This document shows positions 26,923-36,258 of a stretch of DNA of 64,000 bases, piece after piece. Under the pieces are notes generated by a model. It searched no databases. It had not been told where the DNA came from and worked only from the letters and a program-made list of their open reading frames with translations. The position numbers and the translations under genes are program-made. Origin of the DNA: Cobetia crustatorum (GTDB taxonomy: Bacteria > Pseudomonadota > Gammaproteobacteria > Pseudomonadales > Halomonadaceae); assembly GCF_000591415.1 (NCBI RefSeq), contig NZ_JEMF01000016.1:121991-185990 (forward strand), written 5' to 3'. The number at the start of each line of letters is the position of its first letter. Within the stretch, counting starts at the first letter, position 1.

Positions 26923-26954
26923 AAAACGCCTTCGCTCTCGCGAGGGCGTTTTTG
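26923..26954 (+). terminator. Terminator after the TRAP operon
   Basis: AAAACGCCTTCGC pairs with GCGAGGGCGTTTTT around TCTC, followed by a U-rich tail, about 50 bp after the dctM stop. Confidence 0.85.
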
Positions 26955-27167
26955 GTTGCGCTGTAATGTTGCACGGCATGAGTAATCAGTGTTTTAACGC
27001 ATCACGATGGTGCGTTCAGGGCGTCATGTTCGCGCTACTGAGGACAATATAGGTGGGCTACCGTTACAGGTGCACCAGAGTGGCACATTCCCTGCAATGT
27101 TCTCGCTACGCATGTCGAAATGAGATGTGGGGTTGAGATGCAGAGGCGCCTTATAAGGAGAGCACTC

Positions 27168-28058
27168 ATGTCCGAGGTACAACCGCCCTTGCTGTTGCTG
27201 ACCGATCTGGATGGCTCATTGCTGGACCATCACGATTACTCGCCTGGCCCAGCGCGTGCCTGGCTGACACGTCTGCGCGCTCGCGGGGCCTGGATAGTGC
27301 CGAACACCTCGAAGACCGCAGCAGAGCTCGCGCCGTTGATGAAGTCTCTGGGGCTTGCCGGTCAGCCGTGGATTGCAGAAAACGGTGGTGTGGTGGCATT
27401 GCCCGCACATTGGCTTGCCGCCTATCCCCTGCAAGAGGCCAGTGCACCGGACGAGCATGGTCTGTGCCGTGTGGCCGTGGCGACGCCACGCAACACGATT
27501 CTGGAAGTGCTTGAGACGCTGGCGACGGAATTTTCCTTCGAAGGCTTTGCTGCCATGAGTGTCGAACGCATCTGTGCGCTGACGGGGCTGGCATCAGAAG
27601 AGGGGGCTCTGGCTGCATGTCGCGATGCCAGCGAGCCGCTGGTCTGGAACGACACTCCTGAGCGGCTAGAGGCTTTCAAGGCGCGTCTGACGGCCAATGA
27701 TCTTCGTCTGACGCGTGGCGGCCGCTTTCATCATGTCACTGGCCTGACAGACAAGGGCGTTGCAGCCCGCTATTTGATTGCCCGCTATCGGCTGTGTGAG
27801 CGCACCCGTCCATGGACGCTGGGATTTGGCGATGGTGCCAATGACTTGCCGCTGTTGGCGGCGGTGGATAACGGCGTGTTGATTCCGGGCGTTGGCGATA
27901 CCTCGCAGCGTGACTGCGAGCTGGCAGCTTTTCCCGGACTGGAAGATGAGCGGCGTTGCTACCGCGCGAGCGCCCCGGGGCCTGCGGGATGGGTCGAAGG
28001 GCTGTCTCACTGGTTAGCGAATGGATTCACGCATCACGACTACGCCACGAGGAGCTGA
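27168..28058 (+). CDS. Glucosyl-/mannosyl-3-phosphoglycerate phosphatase (HAD-IIB)
   Basis: 296 residues from ATG 27168, with AAGGAG eight bases upstream. HAD motif I is LLTDLDGSLLDHHDYS, motif II is VPNTSKTAAEL and motif IV is LGFGDGANDLPLL, the pattern of mannosyl-3-phosphoglycerate phosphatase (MPGP) proteins. The next gene, one base after this stop, is a glucosyl-3-phosphoglycerate synthase, so the likely substrate is glucosyl-3-phosphoglycerate. The product, glucosylglycerate, is a compatible solute used in salt or nitrogen stress. Which sugar is used is inferred from the neighbour. Confidence 0.85.
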   Translation: MSEVQPPLLLLTDLDGSLLDHHDYSPGPARAWLTRLRARGAWIVPNTSKTAAELAPLMKSLGLAGQPWIAENGGVVALPAHWLAAYPLQEASAPDEHGLCRVAVATPRNTILEVLETLATEFSFEGFAAMSVERICALTGLASEEGALAACRDASEPLVWNDTPERLEAFKARLTANDLRLTRGGRFHHVTGLTDKGVAARYLIARYRLCERTRPWTLGFGDGANDLPLLAAVDNGVLIPGVGDTSQRDCELAAFPGLEDERRCYRASAPGPAGWVEGLSHWLANGFTHHDYATRS

Positions 28059-28059
28059 C

Positions 28060-29271
28060 ATGAGCGATTTCTATCAGAACGGCATCATCACCAACTTCCA
28101 TAACTTGACCGATCGGCCGGTAGAGGACCTCGAGGCAGACCTGATGCGCTTCTCGCGCAAGCGACCGATGAGCCTCATCCTGCCGTCGCTTTACTCCGAG
28201 CTCGAAGGGCCGGCGCTCAAGCATATCGTCGATGAGCTGGCCAAGGTGCCTTATCTCAGCGAGATCGTGATCGGGCTGGACCGCGCCGACCGTGACCAGT
28301 TTGAACATGCCAAGGAATTCTTCTCACATCTGCCACAGCATCACCGCATCCTGTGGAATGACGGCCCGCGTTTGCGCGCGCTCGATGACGAGCTGGCCGA
28401 GCATGGCCTGGCGCCGATGGAACCCGGCAAGGGACGCAATGTCTGGTACTGCTCTGGTTATGTACAGTCCTCCGGTATTGCCGAGGCGGTGGCATTGCAC
28501 GATTGTGACATCGTGACCTATGACCGCAGCCTGCTGGCGCGCCTCATCTATCCGGTCGCACATCCACAGTTCCACTATGAATTCTGCAAGGGCTATTACT
28601 CGCGTATCGCCCAGGGCAAGCTGAATGGCCGTGTGGCACGCCTGATGGTGACGCCGCTGATTCGTGCGCTCAAGAAGGTCTATGGGCCGCTACCCTATCT
28701 CGATTATCTCGACAGCTATCGCTATCCGCTGTCGGGTGAGTTCTCGATGCGTACCGATGTGCTGGCGGATATCCGCATCCCCAGCGATTGGGGGCTGGAG
28801 ATCGGTGTGCTCTCGGAAGTGCATCGCAATTACTCCACCAAGCGCCTGTGTCAGGTCGATATCGCTGATGCCTATGACCACAAGCACCAGCCATTGTCGG
28901 AGGAGGACGCCCTCGGCGGCCTCAATCGCATGAGCCTCGATATCGCCAAGGCGATGTATCGCAAGCTGGCGACGTTGGGGGTCGAGATTCATGGCGAAAC
29001 CTTCCGCACCATCAAGGCGACCTACTACCGCATCGCGCTGGATCTTATCGAGACCTACTACAACGATGCGCTGATGAATGGGCTGACGGTCGATCGTCAC
29101 AGTGAAGAGGCGGCTGTGGAGCTATTCGCTGGCAATATCATGGATGCCGGGGCTGCCTTCCTCGAGAATCCACGCGACAAGCCGTTTATCCCCAGCTGGA
29201 ACCGCGTGCAGGCTGCCGTGCCGGATTTGCTCGAGCGTATGCACGAGGCAGTTGAACTGGATAACCAGTAA
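28060..29271 (+). CDS. gpgS: Glucosyl-3-phosphoglycerate synthase (GT81)
   Basis: 403 residues from ATG 28060 (GAGGAGC upstream), one base after the phosphatase stop. The GT-A fold markers are the N-terminal MSLILPSLYSELEGPALKHI, a metal-binding DCDIVTYDRSLL motif after ALH, and GEFSMRTDVLADIRIPSDWG typical of GpgS. It transfers glucose from an NDP-glucose to 3-phosphoglycerate in the cytoplasm. With the preceding phosphatase it makes glucosylglycerate. A terminator follows. Confidence 0.88.
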   Translation: MSDFYQNGIITNFHNLTDRPVEDLEADLMRFSRKRPMSLILPSLYSELEGPALKHIVDELAKVPYLSEIVIGLDRADRDQFEHAKEFFSHLPQHHRILWNDGPRLRALDDELAEHGLAPMEPGKGRNVWYCSGYVQSSGIAEAVALHDCDIVTYDRSLLARLIYPVAHPQFHYEFCKGYYSRIAQGKLNGRVARLMVTPLIRALKKVYGPLPYLDYLDSYRYPLSGEFSMRTDVLADIRIPSDWGLEIGVLSEVHRNYSTKRLCQVDIADAYDHKHQPLSEEDALGGLNRMSLDIAKAMYRKLATLGVEIHGETFRTIKATYYRIALDLIETYYNDALMNGLTVDRHSEEAAVELFAGNIMDAGAAFLENPRDKPFIPSWNRVQAAVPDLLERMHEAVELDNQ

Positions 29272-29340
29272 GCGACTCGGCATGAGATGAAGATATGCGG
29301 CAAGGCGTCATGTGATAAGCATGAGTTCATGGCGGTATGA

Positions 29341-29369
29341 AAAAGGGCTGCCATTGGCAGCCCTTTTTT
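29341..29369 (+). terminator. Terminator between gpgS and the convergent GH13 gene
   Basis: AAAAGGGCTGCC pairs with GGCAGCCCTTTTTT around ATT. The A- and U-tracts let it work in both directions between the convergent genes. Confidence 0.9.
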
Positions 29370-29420
29370 CGTGGATATCAGGCCACGTTTTTATCGATGT
29401 CAGGAGTCTGTTAGTGAGTG

Positions 29421-31286
29421 TCAGACGACTTCAATGGCGGGTGCACGCACGGTTTGCTCCATCAACCAGGCAGCCTGATAGGGACGTCGTGCCATGTCGG
29501 GGTCAAAGGCCTTGTCATGGCAGAGGTGGTCGGTCAGCGGGATGTTCTGCCAATGCTCCGGCACTGGCAACACGCGCGGTTGATCGGTCACATTGAGGGC
29601 GAACAGCAAACGACGGCCTTCATGGTTGACGCGTTCGAAGACAAAAAAGTCTGGCCCCATGTCGAAGACGTGTTGCTGGGCATCCGGGTGGAAGCAGGGT
29701 TCTTCACGGCGCAGTTCCATGCGGCGCTTCAAGGCATGGAAGACTTCGTGCGTTGCAGTATTGGGGCTGGCAAGGAGTGCCTCCAGCTCATCACGATGCC
29801 ACTTGCGGCGGTTGATGGCGCGCAGATGACCGTCGCGCTCGACGCCTTCCTGGTGATTGGGGGTCGCCGTCAATGAGTGGATATAGAGCCCCGGGATACC
29901 TTGCAGGCTCAGCATCAGTGTCTGGCTGGCGATGAAGCGTTCGATCTGCCACGGATCGCGTCCACGACGCGTGCCCTTGAGAGCATCGAAGTAGCTGATG
30001 TTGAGCTCGTAGGGTGTGTCGGGGTGGCCCGGGTTGGCACGCATGCTGACGTAGCCGCCGAAGTCATGCACCAGTCGCACCAGCGTGTCGCGTTCGTGGT
30101 CTGGCAATAGTCCTTCCAAGGCACGAACTCCGATACCGTCATGGCTGGCAGTGAAGTTGAAGTAGCTGCAGCCTGCTGGCAGTGTCGGCAGGCTGTTGGC
30201 CCAGGCGGTCAGAGCGCTGGCATCACCCGAGGTGAGGGTGTGCAGCGTCAGTGGCGGTAACGTGAACTGGTAGATCAGGTGGGCTTCATCCGCCTGTGCA
30301 ACAGACTTGCCACCCTCTTGTTCTGCCTCTACAAGGCGGTCCAGACCGAAGTAGGACATGTTTTCGGTGTGCGGCACGTTGGTCTCGGTGATCAACAGGC
30401 TACCAGGCGCGAGGTGATCGACGATGGCGCGTAGCAGACGCACCACGGCGTGAGTCTCTTCCAGATGAATGCACGAGGTGCCGAGGCGCTTCCATAGGAA
30501 AGCCACCGCATCAAGTCGGATCATGCGCGCGCCCTGCTCAAGGTAGTAAAGCAGGATGCCGATGAATTCCAGCAGCACATCCGGATTGCCAAAGTTGAGA
30601 TCGATCTGGTCATCCGAGAAGGTCGCCCACAGATGGCGCAGGCCGCGCCGAGTATGCACCGGTGTAAGCAGCGCAGAAGGGCGTGGGCGCACGACTGCCG
30701 AGATATCGGTCTCGGGGTCCATCTCGATGAAATAGTCACGACCAGGCTGTACACCGGCCAGATAATCGGCAAACCACAATGATTCACGAGAACAGTGGTT
30801 GATGACGAGGTCAGCCATCAGATCACGCTGCTCACTCAGGCGGCGGATGTCCTGCCAATCTCCCAGCGCTGGATTGACCTCGCGGTAGTGCACCACGCTG
30901 AAGCCATCGTCACTGCTCCACGGGAAGAAGGGCAGTACGTGAGCGCCGGACAAGCATTCGCCCAAATGGCTGGCGAGAAAGTCGTTGAGGGTGGCCAGTG
31001 GCGCTTCATCAGGTTGCTGCAGGCTGTCGCCGTAGGTAATCAGCCACTGATCGCGCTCGCTCCAGAGTACTTCTCCGGCAGGAATTCGAGGGGCGAGCCG
31101 CGGGCGATGGAAATCAAGCAGTGTCTCCATTCGCCGAAGCACCTCCTCGTAGCGCTCGGGATACAGCCGAGTGAGCAGTTGGCGCGCATGGTCAAGAAAG
31201 GCATCGTGTGATAGTGGCTGGCAGAGAGAATGCAGCGCAGTCGAGTGGGTGACAGGAGTATGAGTCGCAGGCGGCGCATCGGGCAT
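29421..31286 (-). CDS. GH13_18 glycoside phosphorylase (glucosylglycerate- or sucrose-phosphorylase-like)
   Basis: 621 residues from ATG 31286, with GAGGA six bases upstream. The GH13 core shows HVLPFFPWSSDDGFSVVHYR, DLVINHCSRESLWFADYLAG, the nucleophile region MIRLDAVAFLWKRLGTSC and the acid/base region LLITETNVPHTENMSYFG. The length exceeds sucrose phosphorylases (about 490-500) and is closer to YcjM-type and glucosylglycerate phosphorylases. Standing opposite the glucosylglycerate synthesis genes, it probably releases glucose-1-phosphate from glucosylglycerate. Sucrose or sucrose-6-phosphate remain possible substrates, since the specificity loops cannot be judged by eye. Confidence 0.78.
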   Translation of the reverse strand: MPDAPPATHTPVTHSTALHSLCQPLSHDAFLDHARQLLTRLYPERYEEVLRRMETLLDFHRPRLAPRIPAGEVLWSERDQWLITYGDSLQQPDEAPLATLNDFLASHLGECLSGAHVLPFFPWSSDDGFSVVHYREVNPALGDWQDIRRLSEQRDLMADLVINHCSRESLWFADYLAGVQPGRDYFIEMDPETDISAVVRPRPSALLTPVHTRRGLRHLWATFSDDQIDLNFGNPDVLLEFIGILLYYLEQGARMIRLDAVAFLWKRLGTSCIHLEETHAVVRLLRAIVDHLAPGSLLITETNVPHTENMSYFGLDRLVEAEQEGGKSVAQADEAHLIYQFTLPPLTLHTLTSGDASALTAWANSLPTLPAGCSYFNFTASHDGIGVRALEGLLPDHERDTLVRLVHDFGGYVSMRANPGHPDTPYELNISYFDALKGTRRGRDPWQIERFIASQTLMLSLQGIPGLYIHSLTATPNHQEGVERDGHLRAINRRKWHRDELEALLASPNTATHEVFHALKRRMELRREEPCFHPDAQQHVFDMGPDFFVFERVNHEGRRLLFALNVTDQPRVLPVPEHWQNIPLTDHLCHDKAFDPDMARRPYQAAWLMEQTVRAPAIEVV

Positions 31287-31331
31287 AAGCAATCCTCGAA
31301 AGCATCAGGGCAGGTCACTTGACCATGCAAG

Positions 31332-31370
31332 ACAACGGCCAGCCTGCATGTGCCGACTGGCCGTTGTTTC
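31332..31370. terminator. Inverted repeat between the GH13 gene and the YeaQ-like gene
   Basis: ACAACGGCCAG and CTGGCCGTTGT form an 11-bp perfect stem around a 14-base loop. It is placed 45 bp upstream of the GH13 ATG and 60 bp beyond the YeaQ-like stop. The tail is only moderately U-rich, so it may terminate the upstream gene or act in the leader. Confidence 0.45.
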
Positions 31371-31429
31371 ATGAGAAGGCTTTTACAGGGCAAGCAGAAC
31401 AGGAGGAGCAGCCATCAGGCTGTCAGCAA

Positions 31430-31678
31430 CTACTTGCGAATAACCCGATACAGAATCAACAGAATGACTGCGCCTACCACGGCGATGATGAAGCTGGCCA
31501 GGTTGAATCCAGTCACCTGTCCAAAGCCCATCATTGTGCCCACCCAGCCACCGATGACAGCACCCAGAATACCGATGATGCTGGTGACGATGATGCCGCC
31601 GGGGTCTTTGCCGGGCATGATGACCTTGGCGATGATGCCGGCGATAAGTCCAAAGATGATCCAGGCAATGATTCCCAT
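31430..31678 (-). CDS. GlsB/YeaQ/YmgE-family small membrane stress protein
   Basis: 82 residues from ATG 31678, with AAGGAG seven bases upstream. Three hydrophobic segments with Gly zippers are visible: MGIIAWIIFGLIAGIIAKVI, IIVTSIIGILGAVIGGWVG and FIIAVVGAVILLILYRVIRK. The central PGKDPGG loop is typical of the transglycosylase-associated/YeaQ family. These are inner-membrane proteins induced by stress. The biochemical role is not established. Confidence 0.88.
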   Translation of the reverse strand: MGIIAWIIFGLIAGIIAKVIMPGKDPGGIIVTSIIGILGAVIGGWVGTMMGFGQVTGFNLASFIIAVVGAVILLILYRVIRK

Positions 31679-31978
31679 GTCGCGTCTCCTTGCGTCATTC
31701 GTAAGTATCGTAAGTGTGAAGGTCATTCACATTGTGGGCGGCTGTCTTTGTGAGACTTTGCCGCCTGTCTTCAGGCTCAGGGTGAAGCGCGCGAATTTCA
31801 AGTTCACTCCCCAAGGCTAGCTTAGAAGTGATCTCACTGACATAGGCTCCCGTGCAAGCGCCTTAGCGGTTACAATAGTGGTCATTCCATGTTCTCTCGG
31901 CATCGCTGCCTTTTGTCCATTGCCTTTTGCTTCACGGCACAGGACGCAGCCGCCTCGCACCCAAGCAGGCCCCTTACA

Positions 31979-32464
31979 ATGCACTGTCCCTTCTGCGGAA
32001 CTCATGAAACCAAGGTCACGGATTCACGTCTGGTGGTCGAGGGTGATCAGGTGCGTAGGCGTCGGCAGTGTGCAACCTGTGGTGAGCGCTTCACGACCTA
32101 TGAGACGGCCGAGTTGGTCATGCCTCGGGTGGTGAAGGGCGATGGTTCACGGGAGAGCTTTGATGAGCACAAATTGCGCGCCGGCATGTTGCGGGCTCTT
32201 GAAAAGCGTCCGGTGTCGTCGGAGCTTATCGAGGCAGCCGTCGAGCGTATTCGCCAGCGCCTGCGCGCGACTGGCGAGCGTGAGATAGAAGCACGCCGTA
32301 TCGGTGATGAGGTCATGCAGCAGCTCAAGCGCCTTGATCAAGTGGCTTATATCCGCTTTGCCTCCGTCTATCGCCGTTTTCAGGATCTCGATGAGTTTCG
32401 CGCCGAGATTGATCGTCTTGCTCAGGAGCCAAGCTTTTTGCCTGGCGAAGAGGATCAGTCCTGA
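31979..32464 (+). CDS. nrdR: Transcriptional repressor NrdR
   Basis: 161 residues from ATG 31979. A zinc ribbon with C3, C6, C31 and C34 (HCPFCGT and [13 protein letters not shown]) is followed by an ATP-cone domain ([20 protein letters not shown]). NrdR senses nucleotides and represses ribonucleotide reductase genes. It stands first in the nrdR-rib-nusB-thiL-pgpA block common in gammaproteobacteria. There is a 126 bp gap to ribD. Confidence 0.95.
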   Translation: MHCPFCGTHETKVTDSRLVVEGDQVRRRRQCATCGERFTTYETAELVMPRVVKGDGSRESFDEHKLRAGMLRALEKRPVSSELIEAAVERIRQRLRATGEREIEARRIGDEVMQQLKRLDQVAYIRFASVYRRFQDLDEFRAEIDRLAQEPSFLPGEEDQS

Positions 32465-32590
32465 TGCTGAATCGCGGCTGAATATTCAGTTTTAAGGTCG
32501 GTCTTGAGAGCCAGTTTTGAAGGGCGACATTCACTAGTACGGCCGCACCGGTGGCCTTTACTGACCTCGTTCATGTCTCCAAGGATTTGC

Positions 32591-33838
32591 ATGTCTATCG
32601 AATCCCGCGATATCGCCCATATGTCGCACGCTTTACGTCTTGCGCGGTTAGGTAGCTACACGACTCACCCGAATCCGCGCGTCGGTTGCGTGCTGGTGGA
32701 TTCAGATACGGATAGCGTCATCGCGACCGGCTTTCATGCGCGCGCCGGGGAAGGGCATGCTGAAGTCAATGCACTGGCGGCGGCCGGTGAGCGAGCGTTG
32801 GGATCAGTGGCCTATGTCACGCTGGAACCCTGTTCGCACACAGGACGCACTGGCCCCTGTGCCAAGGCCTTGATCGCAGCAGGCGTTTCACGCGTCGTGA
32901 TCGCCATGCGCGACCCGAATCCGCAGGTGGCGGGGCGAGGCATTGCGCTGCTTGAAGGTGGCGGTATCGCTGTGACGGTTGGCGTGCTGGAGACAGAAGC
33001 GCGCGCGCTCAATCCCGGTTTCCTATCACGCATGGAGCGAGGTCGTCCTTTCGTGCGTCTCAAACAGGCCATGAGCTTGGATGGACGCACCGCGATGGCC
33101 TCTGGCGAATCCCAATGGATTACCGGCCCTGAAGCGCGTAGTGCCGTCCAGCGACTTCGCGCTCGCTCCAGTGTCGTCATGAGTGGCATTGAGTCAGTCA
33201 TCTTCGATGATTCGCGTCTCAGCGTGCGTGCTGATCAGCTCAGTCTTGAGGATCATCCGCTGGGCATCGAGGCACTGGTCGCTCATCAGCCGCTGCGTGT
33301 GGTGGTGGATTCGCGTCTGCGCCTGCCGCTGGCGGCGCGCATTCTTGAACAGACGGGCAGGACGCTGCTGGTCTGTGTCGCAGATGAGACTCCGGCGCTT
33401 CAGGAGCGGCGTACACTGTTGGAAGCTGCGGGTGCCGAAGTACTGGCGCTGCCCGCCGGGCAGGATGGACGCGTGGATCTTCCCGCACTGATGGCATATC
33501 TGGCAGAACATGAGCAAGCCAATGAAGTGCTACTGGAAACCGGTGCAGTGCTGGCCGGTGCCATGCTGAGTGCAGGGCTGATCGATGAGATGCAGCTGTT
33601 CATGGCGCCGACCCTGTTGGGCGGTGATGCCCGTCCGCTATTGGCGTTGCCCGGCTTGGACAACATGGCTAACCAGCGTCGCCTTGAGATTCGTGAGATT
33701 CGTGCGATAGGTCGCGACTGGCGTATCACGGCGATTCCTGTTGCCTCGTCATCCGCTGAGATGGCTGACGAAACATTGGACTCCATGCGAGAACAGAGCG
33801 CTGATCAGTTGAAGATTGGTGACATGATAAACGAGTGA
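32591..33838 (+). CDS. ribD: Bifunctional riboflavin deaminase/reductase RibD
   Basis: 415 residues from ATG 32591 (AAGGAT upstream). The N-terminal cytidine-deaminase-like domain has GEGHAEVNALAAAGERAL and the zinc motif PCSHTGRTGPCAKAL. The C-terminal dihydrofolate-reductase-like domain starts at about residue 155 (VRLKQAMSLDGRTAMASGES). It carries out two consecutive steps of riboflavin synthesis. The riboflavin synthase gene that often follows it is not found at this locus. Confidence 0.95.
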   Translation: MSIESRDIAHMSHALRLARLGSYTTHPNPRVGCVLVDSDTDSVIATGFHARAGEGHAEVNALAAAGERALGSVAYVTLEPCSHTGRTGPCAKALIAAGVSRVVIAMRDPNPQVAGRGIALLEGGGIAVTVGVLETEARALNPGFLSRMERGRPFVRLKQAMSLDGRTAMASGESQWITGPEARSAVQRLRARSSVVMSGIESVIFDDSRLSVRADQLSLEDHPLGIEALVAHQPLRVVVDSRLRLPLAARILEQTGRTLLVCVADETPALQERRTLLEAAGAEVLALPAGQDGRVDLPALMAYLAEHEQANEVLLETGAVLAGAMLSAGLIDEMQLFMAPTLLGGDARPLLALPGLDNMANQRRLEIREIRAIGRDWRITAIPVASSSAEMADETLDSMREQSADQLKIGDMINE

Positions 33839-33994
33839 TTTTGTCAGCCTACGCATGCACTTGCCGCTGTCTGGCGACAGTGGCGTCGCGGGGTGCTGGC
33901 GCAAAACGGGGTGGCGGGGTACCCTGACGCCCGACTTTTTGATAACACGCGTGGGCCTTCCAAGGGCCGGCGCGGCCCGTAAAGTGGAGCAAGC

Positions 33995-35149
33995 ATGGCG
34001 CTATCAGGCATCGCAGCACTCGTCGAGGATATCCGGCACGGCAAGATGGTCATCCTCATGGATGATGAGGATCGTGAGAACGAAGGTGACATCATTGTCG
34101 CCGCCGAGGCCGTGACTGCTGAGCACATCAACTTCATGGCTCGCCATGCACGTGGTCTGATTTGCATGCCGATGTCGCGTGAACACTGCGAGCAGCTCAA
34201 GCTGCCGCTGATGGTGCAGGCCAACGGGTCTGGTTTTGGCACCAAGTTCACGCTGTCCATCGAGGCCACTGAGGGCGTGACCACGGGTATTTCGGCCGCT
34301 GATCGCGCTCGCACCGTACAGGCTGCTGCCGCACGTAACGCGCGTCCCGCGGATATCGTGCAGCCGGGACATATCTTCCCGTTGATGGCAGAGCCGGGTG
34401 GCGTTCTGCGTCGCGCAGGCCACACTGAAGCTGCGTGTGATCTGGCTGAGATGGCGGGTTTTGGGCCGACGGGCGTTATCTGCGAGGTCATGAACGATGA
34501 CGGCAGCATGGCACGTCGTGAAGAACTCGAACTGTTCGCCGTGCAGCACGACATCAAGGTCGGCACGATCGCCGATCTGATCGAGTACCGCATCCATAAC
34601 GAGCAGACCGTGGAAGTGCAGGATAGCGAGGAGGTCGAGACGGCCTTTGGTCCGCTGACACTGCATTGTTTCAGTGATCGCATTCAGGGCCGTCACCACC
34701 TGGCACTGGTCAAGGGTACGCCGACCGCTGATGCACTGACCACCGTGCGCGTTCATGTGCAGGACCCGATGCGTGACCTGCTGACACTGCGTCAGCCGGG
34801 CAGCAGTAGCTGGGCGCTCAATGATGCGTTGAGTGAAGTCGCCGCCGCTGATGCTGGCGTGCTGGTCCTGCTGGATACCGGCAGCGACCAGATGGATTAC
34901 AAGGATCGTCTCGACGTCTTCCTCGGAAGATGCCGTGCGCCGCGCACCAACGAATCCGATGGTGCGGGCAACTATCTGACGACCGGTACTGGCGCTCAGA
35001 TCCTTCGGGATCTTGGTGTGGGCCGGATGCGTCTGCTCAGCTCACCGTGGAAGTTCTCTGCCTTGTCCGGCTTTGGCCTTGAAGTGGTCGAGCTGGTCGG
35101 CAGTGATGATGCGGCGACTGATGCAGGTGTTGAGACCGAGGGCGCGTAA
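33995..35149 (+). CDS. ribBA: 3,4-dihydroxy-2-butanone 4-phosphate synthase with degenerate GTP cyclohydrolase II domain
   Basis: 384 residues from ATG 33995 (GTGGAGC upstream). Residues 1-200 are a complete RibB domain, with LMDDEDRENEGDIIVAAEAV and AGHTEAACDLAEMAG. Residues 205-370 align in outline with GTP cyclohydrolase II but lack the zinc cysteines and SECLTGD/RCDCG stretch. In their place stands RVHVQDPMRDLLTLRQPG. It therefore should make dihydroxybutanone phosphate but not hydrolyse GTP, like the RibBX type known in other proteobacteria. An active ribA must be elsewhere in the genome. Confidence 0.9.
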   Translation: MALSGIAALVEDIRHGKMVILMDDEDRENEGDIIVAAEAVTAEHINFMARHARGLICMPMSREHCEQLKLPLMVQANGSGFGTKFTLSIEATEGVTTGISAADRARTVQAAAARNARPADIVQPGHIFPLMAEPGGVLRRAGHTEAACDLAEMAGFGPTGVICEVMNDDGSMARREELELFAVQHDIKVGTIADLIEYRIHNEQTVEVQDSEEVETAFGPLTLHCFSDRIQGRHHLALVKGTPTADALTTVRVHVQDPMRDLLTLRQPGSSSWALNDALSEVAAADAGVLVLLDTGSDQMDYKDRLDVFLGRCRAPRTNESDGAGNYLTTGTGAQILRDLGVGRMRLLSSPWKFSALSGFGLEVVELVGSDDAATDAGVETEGA

Positions 35150-35262
35150 GCGCTCCGGTGACCCCCAAATGGCGGGGGTGGTAGCCTTGTTCCGGCCGTC
35201 ACTCCCGGTATGAATGATATCCCCGCCCCGGTCCTCCGGGGCGCTAGCTTTGTGGACTGACC

Positions 35263-35745
35263 ATGCAACCGATTGCTCAACTCGAAGGCACTTTCACCAA
35301 TGTCGATGGCCGTTACGTCATCGTCGTCGGGCGTTTCAACCACCATGTTGTCGACAGCCTGGTGGAAGGCGCGGTCGATTCTCTGGTGCGCCACGGCGTC
35401 GATGAGGAAAACATTGATCTGATTCATGTGCCGGGTGCCTGGGAAATTCCGCTGGCCGTCAAGGCGGTGCTGGCCAAGGTCAAGCCGCATGCTGTCATTG
35501 CGCTGGGCGCCGTGATTCGTGGCGGTACGCCGCATTTTGAGTATGTGGCCGGTGAATGCAATTCCGCCATGTCGCGTTTGCAGCTCGAATTCAATACACC
35601 GGTTGCCAATGGCGTACTGACGGTCAACTCCATCGAGCAGGCCATTGAACGTGCAGGCACTAAAGCCGGCAACAAGGGTACTGAAGCTGCCATGGCCGCG
35701 ATGGAAATGGTCTCGCTGCTCAAGGCTCTGGGAGGTGACGCGTGA
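35263..35745 (+). CDS. ribH: 6,7-dimethyl-8-ribityllumazine synthase
   Basis: 160 residues from ATG 35263. The family motifs are [54 protein letters not shown] and [20 protein letters not shown], the last with the catalytic-region residues. It condenses dihydroxybutanone phosphate and the ribityl-pyrimidine to lumazine. The stop overlaps nusB by four bases (GTGA), indicating coupling. Confidence 0.96.
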   Translation: MQPIAQLEGTFTNVDGRYVIVVGRFNHHVVDSLVEGAVDSLVRHGVDEENIDLIHVPGAWEIPLAVKAVLAKVKPHAVIALGAVIRGGTPHFEYVAGECNSAMSRLQLEFNTPVANGVLTVNSIEQAIERAGTKAGNKGTEAAMAAMEMVSLLKALGGDA

Positions 35746-36257
35746 GCGAACGTAAAGAGCGGAACGAGCGCGCGCCGTCCAAGCAGCAACAGGCACGCCG
35801 TGCCGCGCGTGAGCTGGCAGTGCAGGGCATCTACCAGTGGCAGATGACTGGCAAGAACATGACGACCATCGAGGCTGAGTTCCGTAGCCAGCAGATCGAT
35901 GACGACGTTGAGCTGCATGAGAACTGGGTCGAGGTGATGCGAATCGCCGACCAGGCACTCTTCCACGAGCTGCTGCACAACGTGCCGCGCTTCCAGAAAG
36001 AACTGGATGCCAGCATCAGTCCGCTACTTGATCGCCGCCTGCAGGATCTCGACGAGATCGAGCTCGCCATTCTGCGCATTGGTGCCTATGAGCTGTCCAA
36101 GCGCATGGATGTGCCGTATCGCGTGGCGATCAATGAAGGGGTCGAACTGGCCAAGACGTTTGGTGCCACCGATGGGCACAAATACGTCAACGGTATCCTC
36201 GACAAGCTGGCAGTCAGGCTGCGCAGTGCCGAGGTTACCCAGGCTCGCCTGCGCTGA
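35742..36257 (+). CDS. nusB: Transcription antitermination factor NusB
   Basis: 171 residues from GTG 35742 overlapping ribH. The core shows [20 protein letters not shown] at the N terminus and [16 protein letters not shown] and [17 protein letters not shown] toward the C terminus. An Arg/Lys/Glu-rich extension of about 15 residues precedes the core. It binds boxA RNA with NusE to support antitermination of rRNA operons. The GTG start is supported by the upstream GGAGGTGAC. Confidence 0.96.
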   Translation: MSERKERNERAPSKQQQARRAARELAVQGIYQWQMTGKNMTTIEAEFRSQQIDDDVELHENWVEVMRIADQALFHELLHNVPRFQKELDASISPLLDRRLQDLDEIELAILRIGAYELSKRMDVPYRVAINEGVELAKTFGATDGHKYVNGILDKLAVRLRSAEVTQARLR

Positions 36258-36258
36258 C

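Noticed and set aside
33839..33994. Possible FMN riboswitch before ribBA
   Set aside because: The region has hairpins but none of the conserved RFN-element core sequences could be matched.
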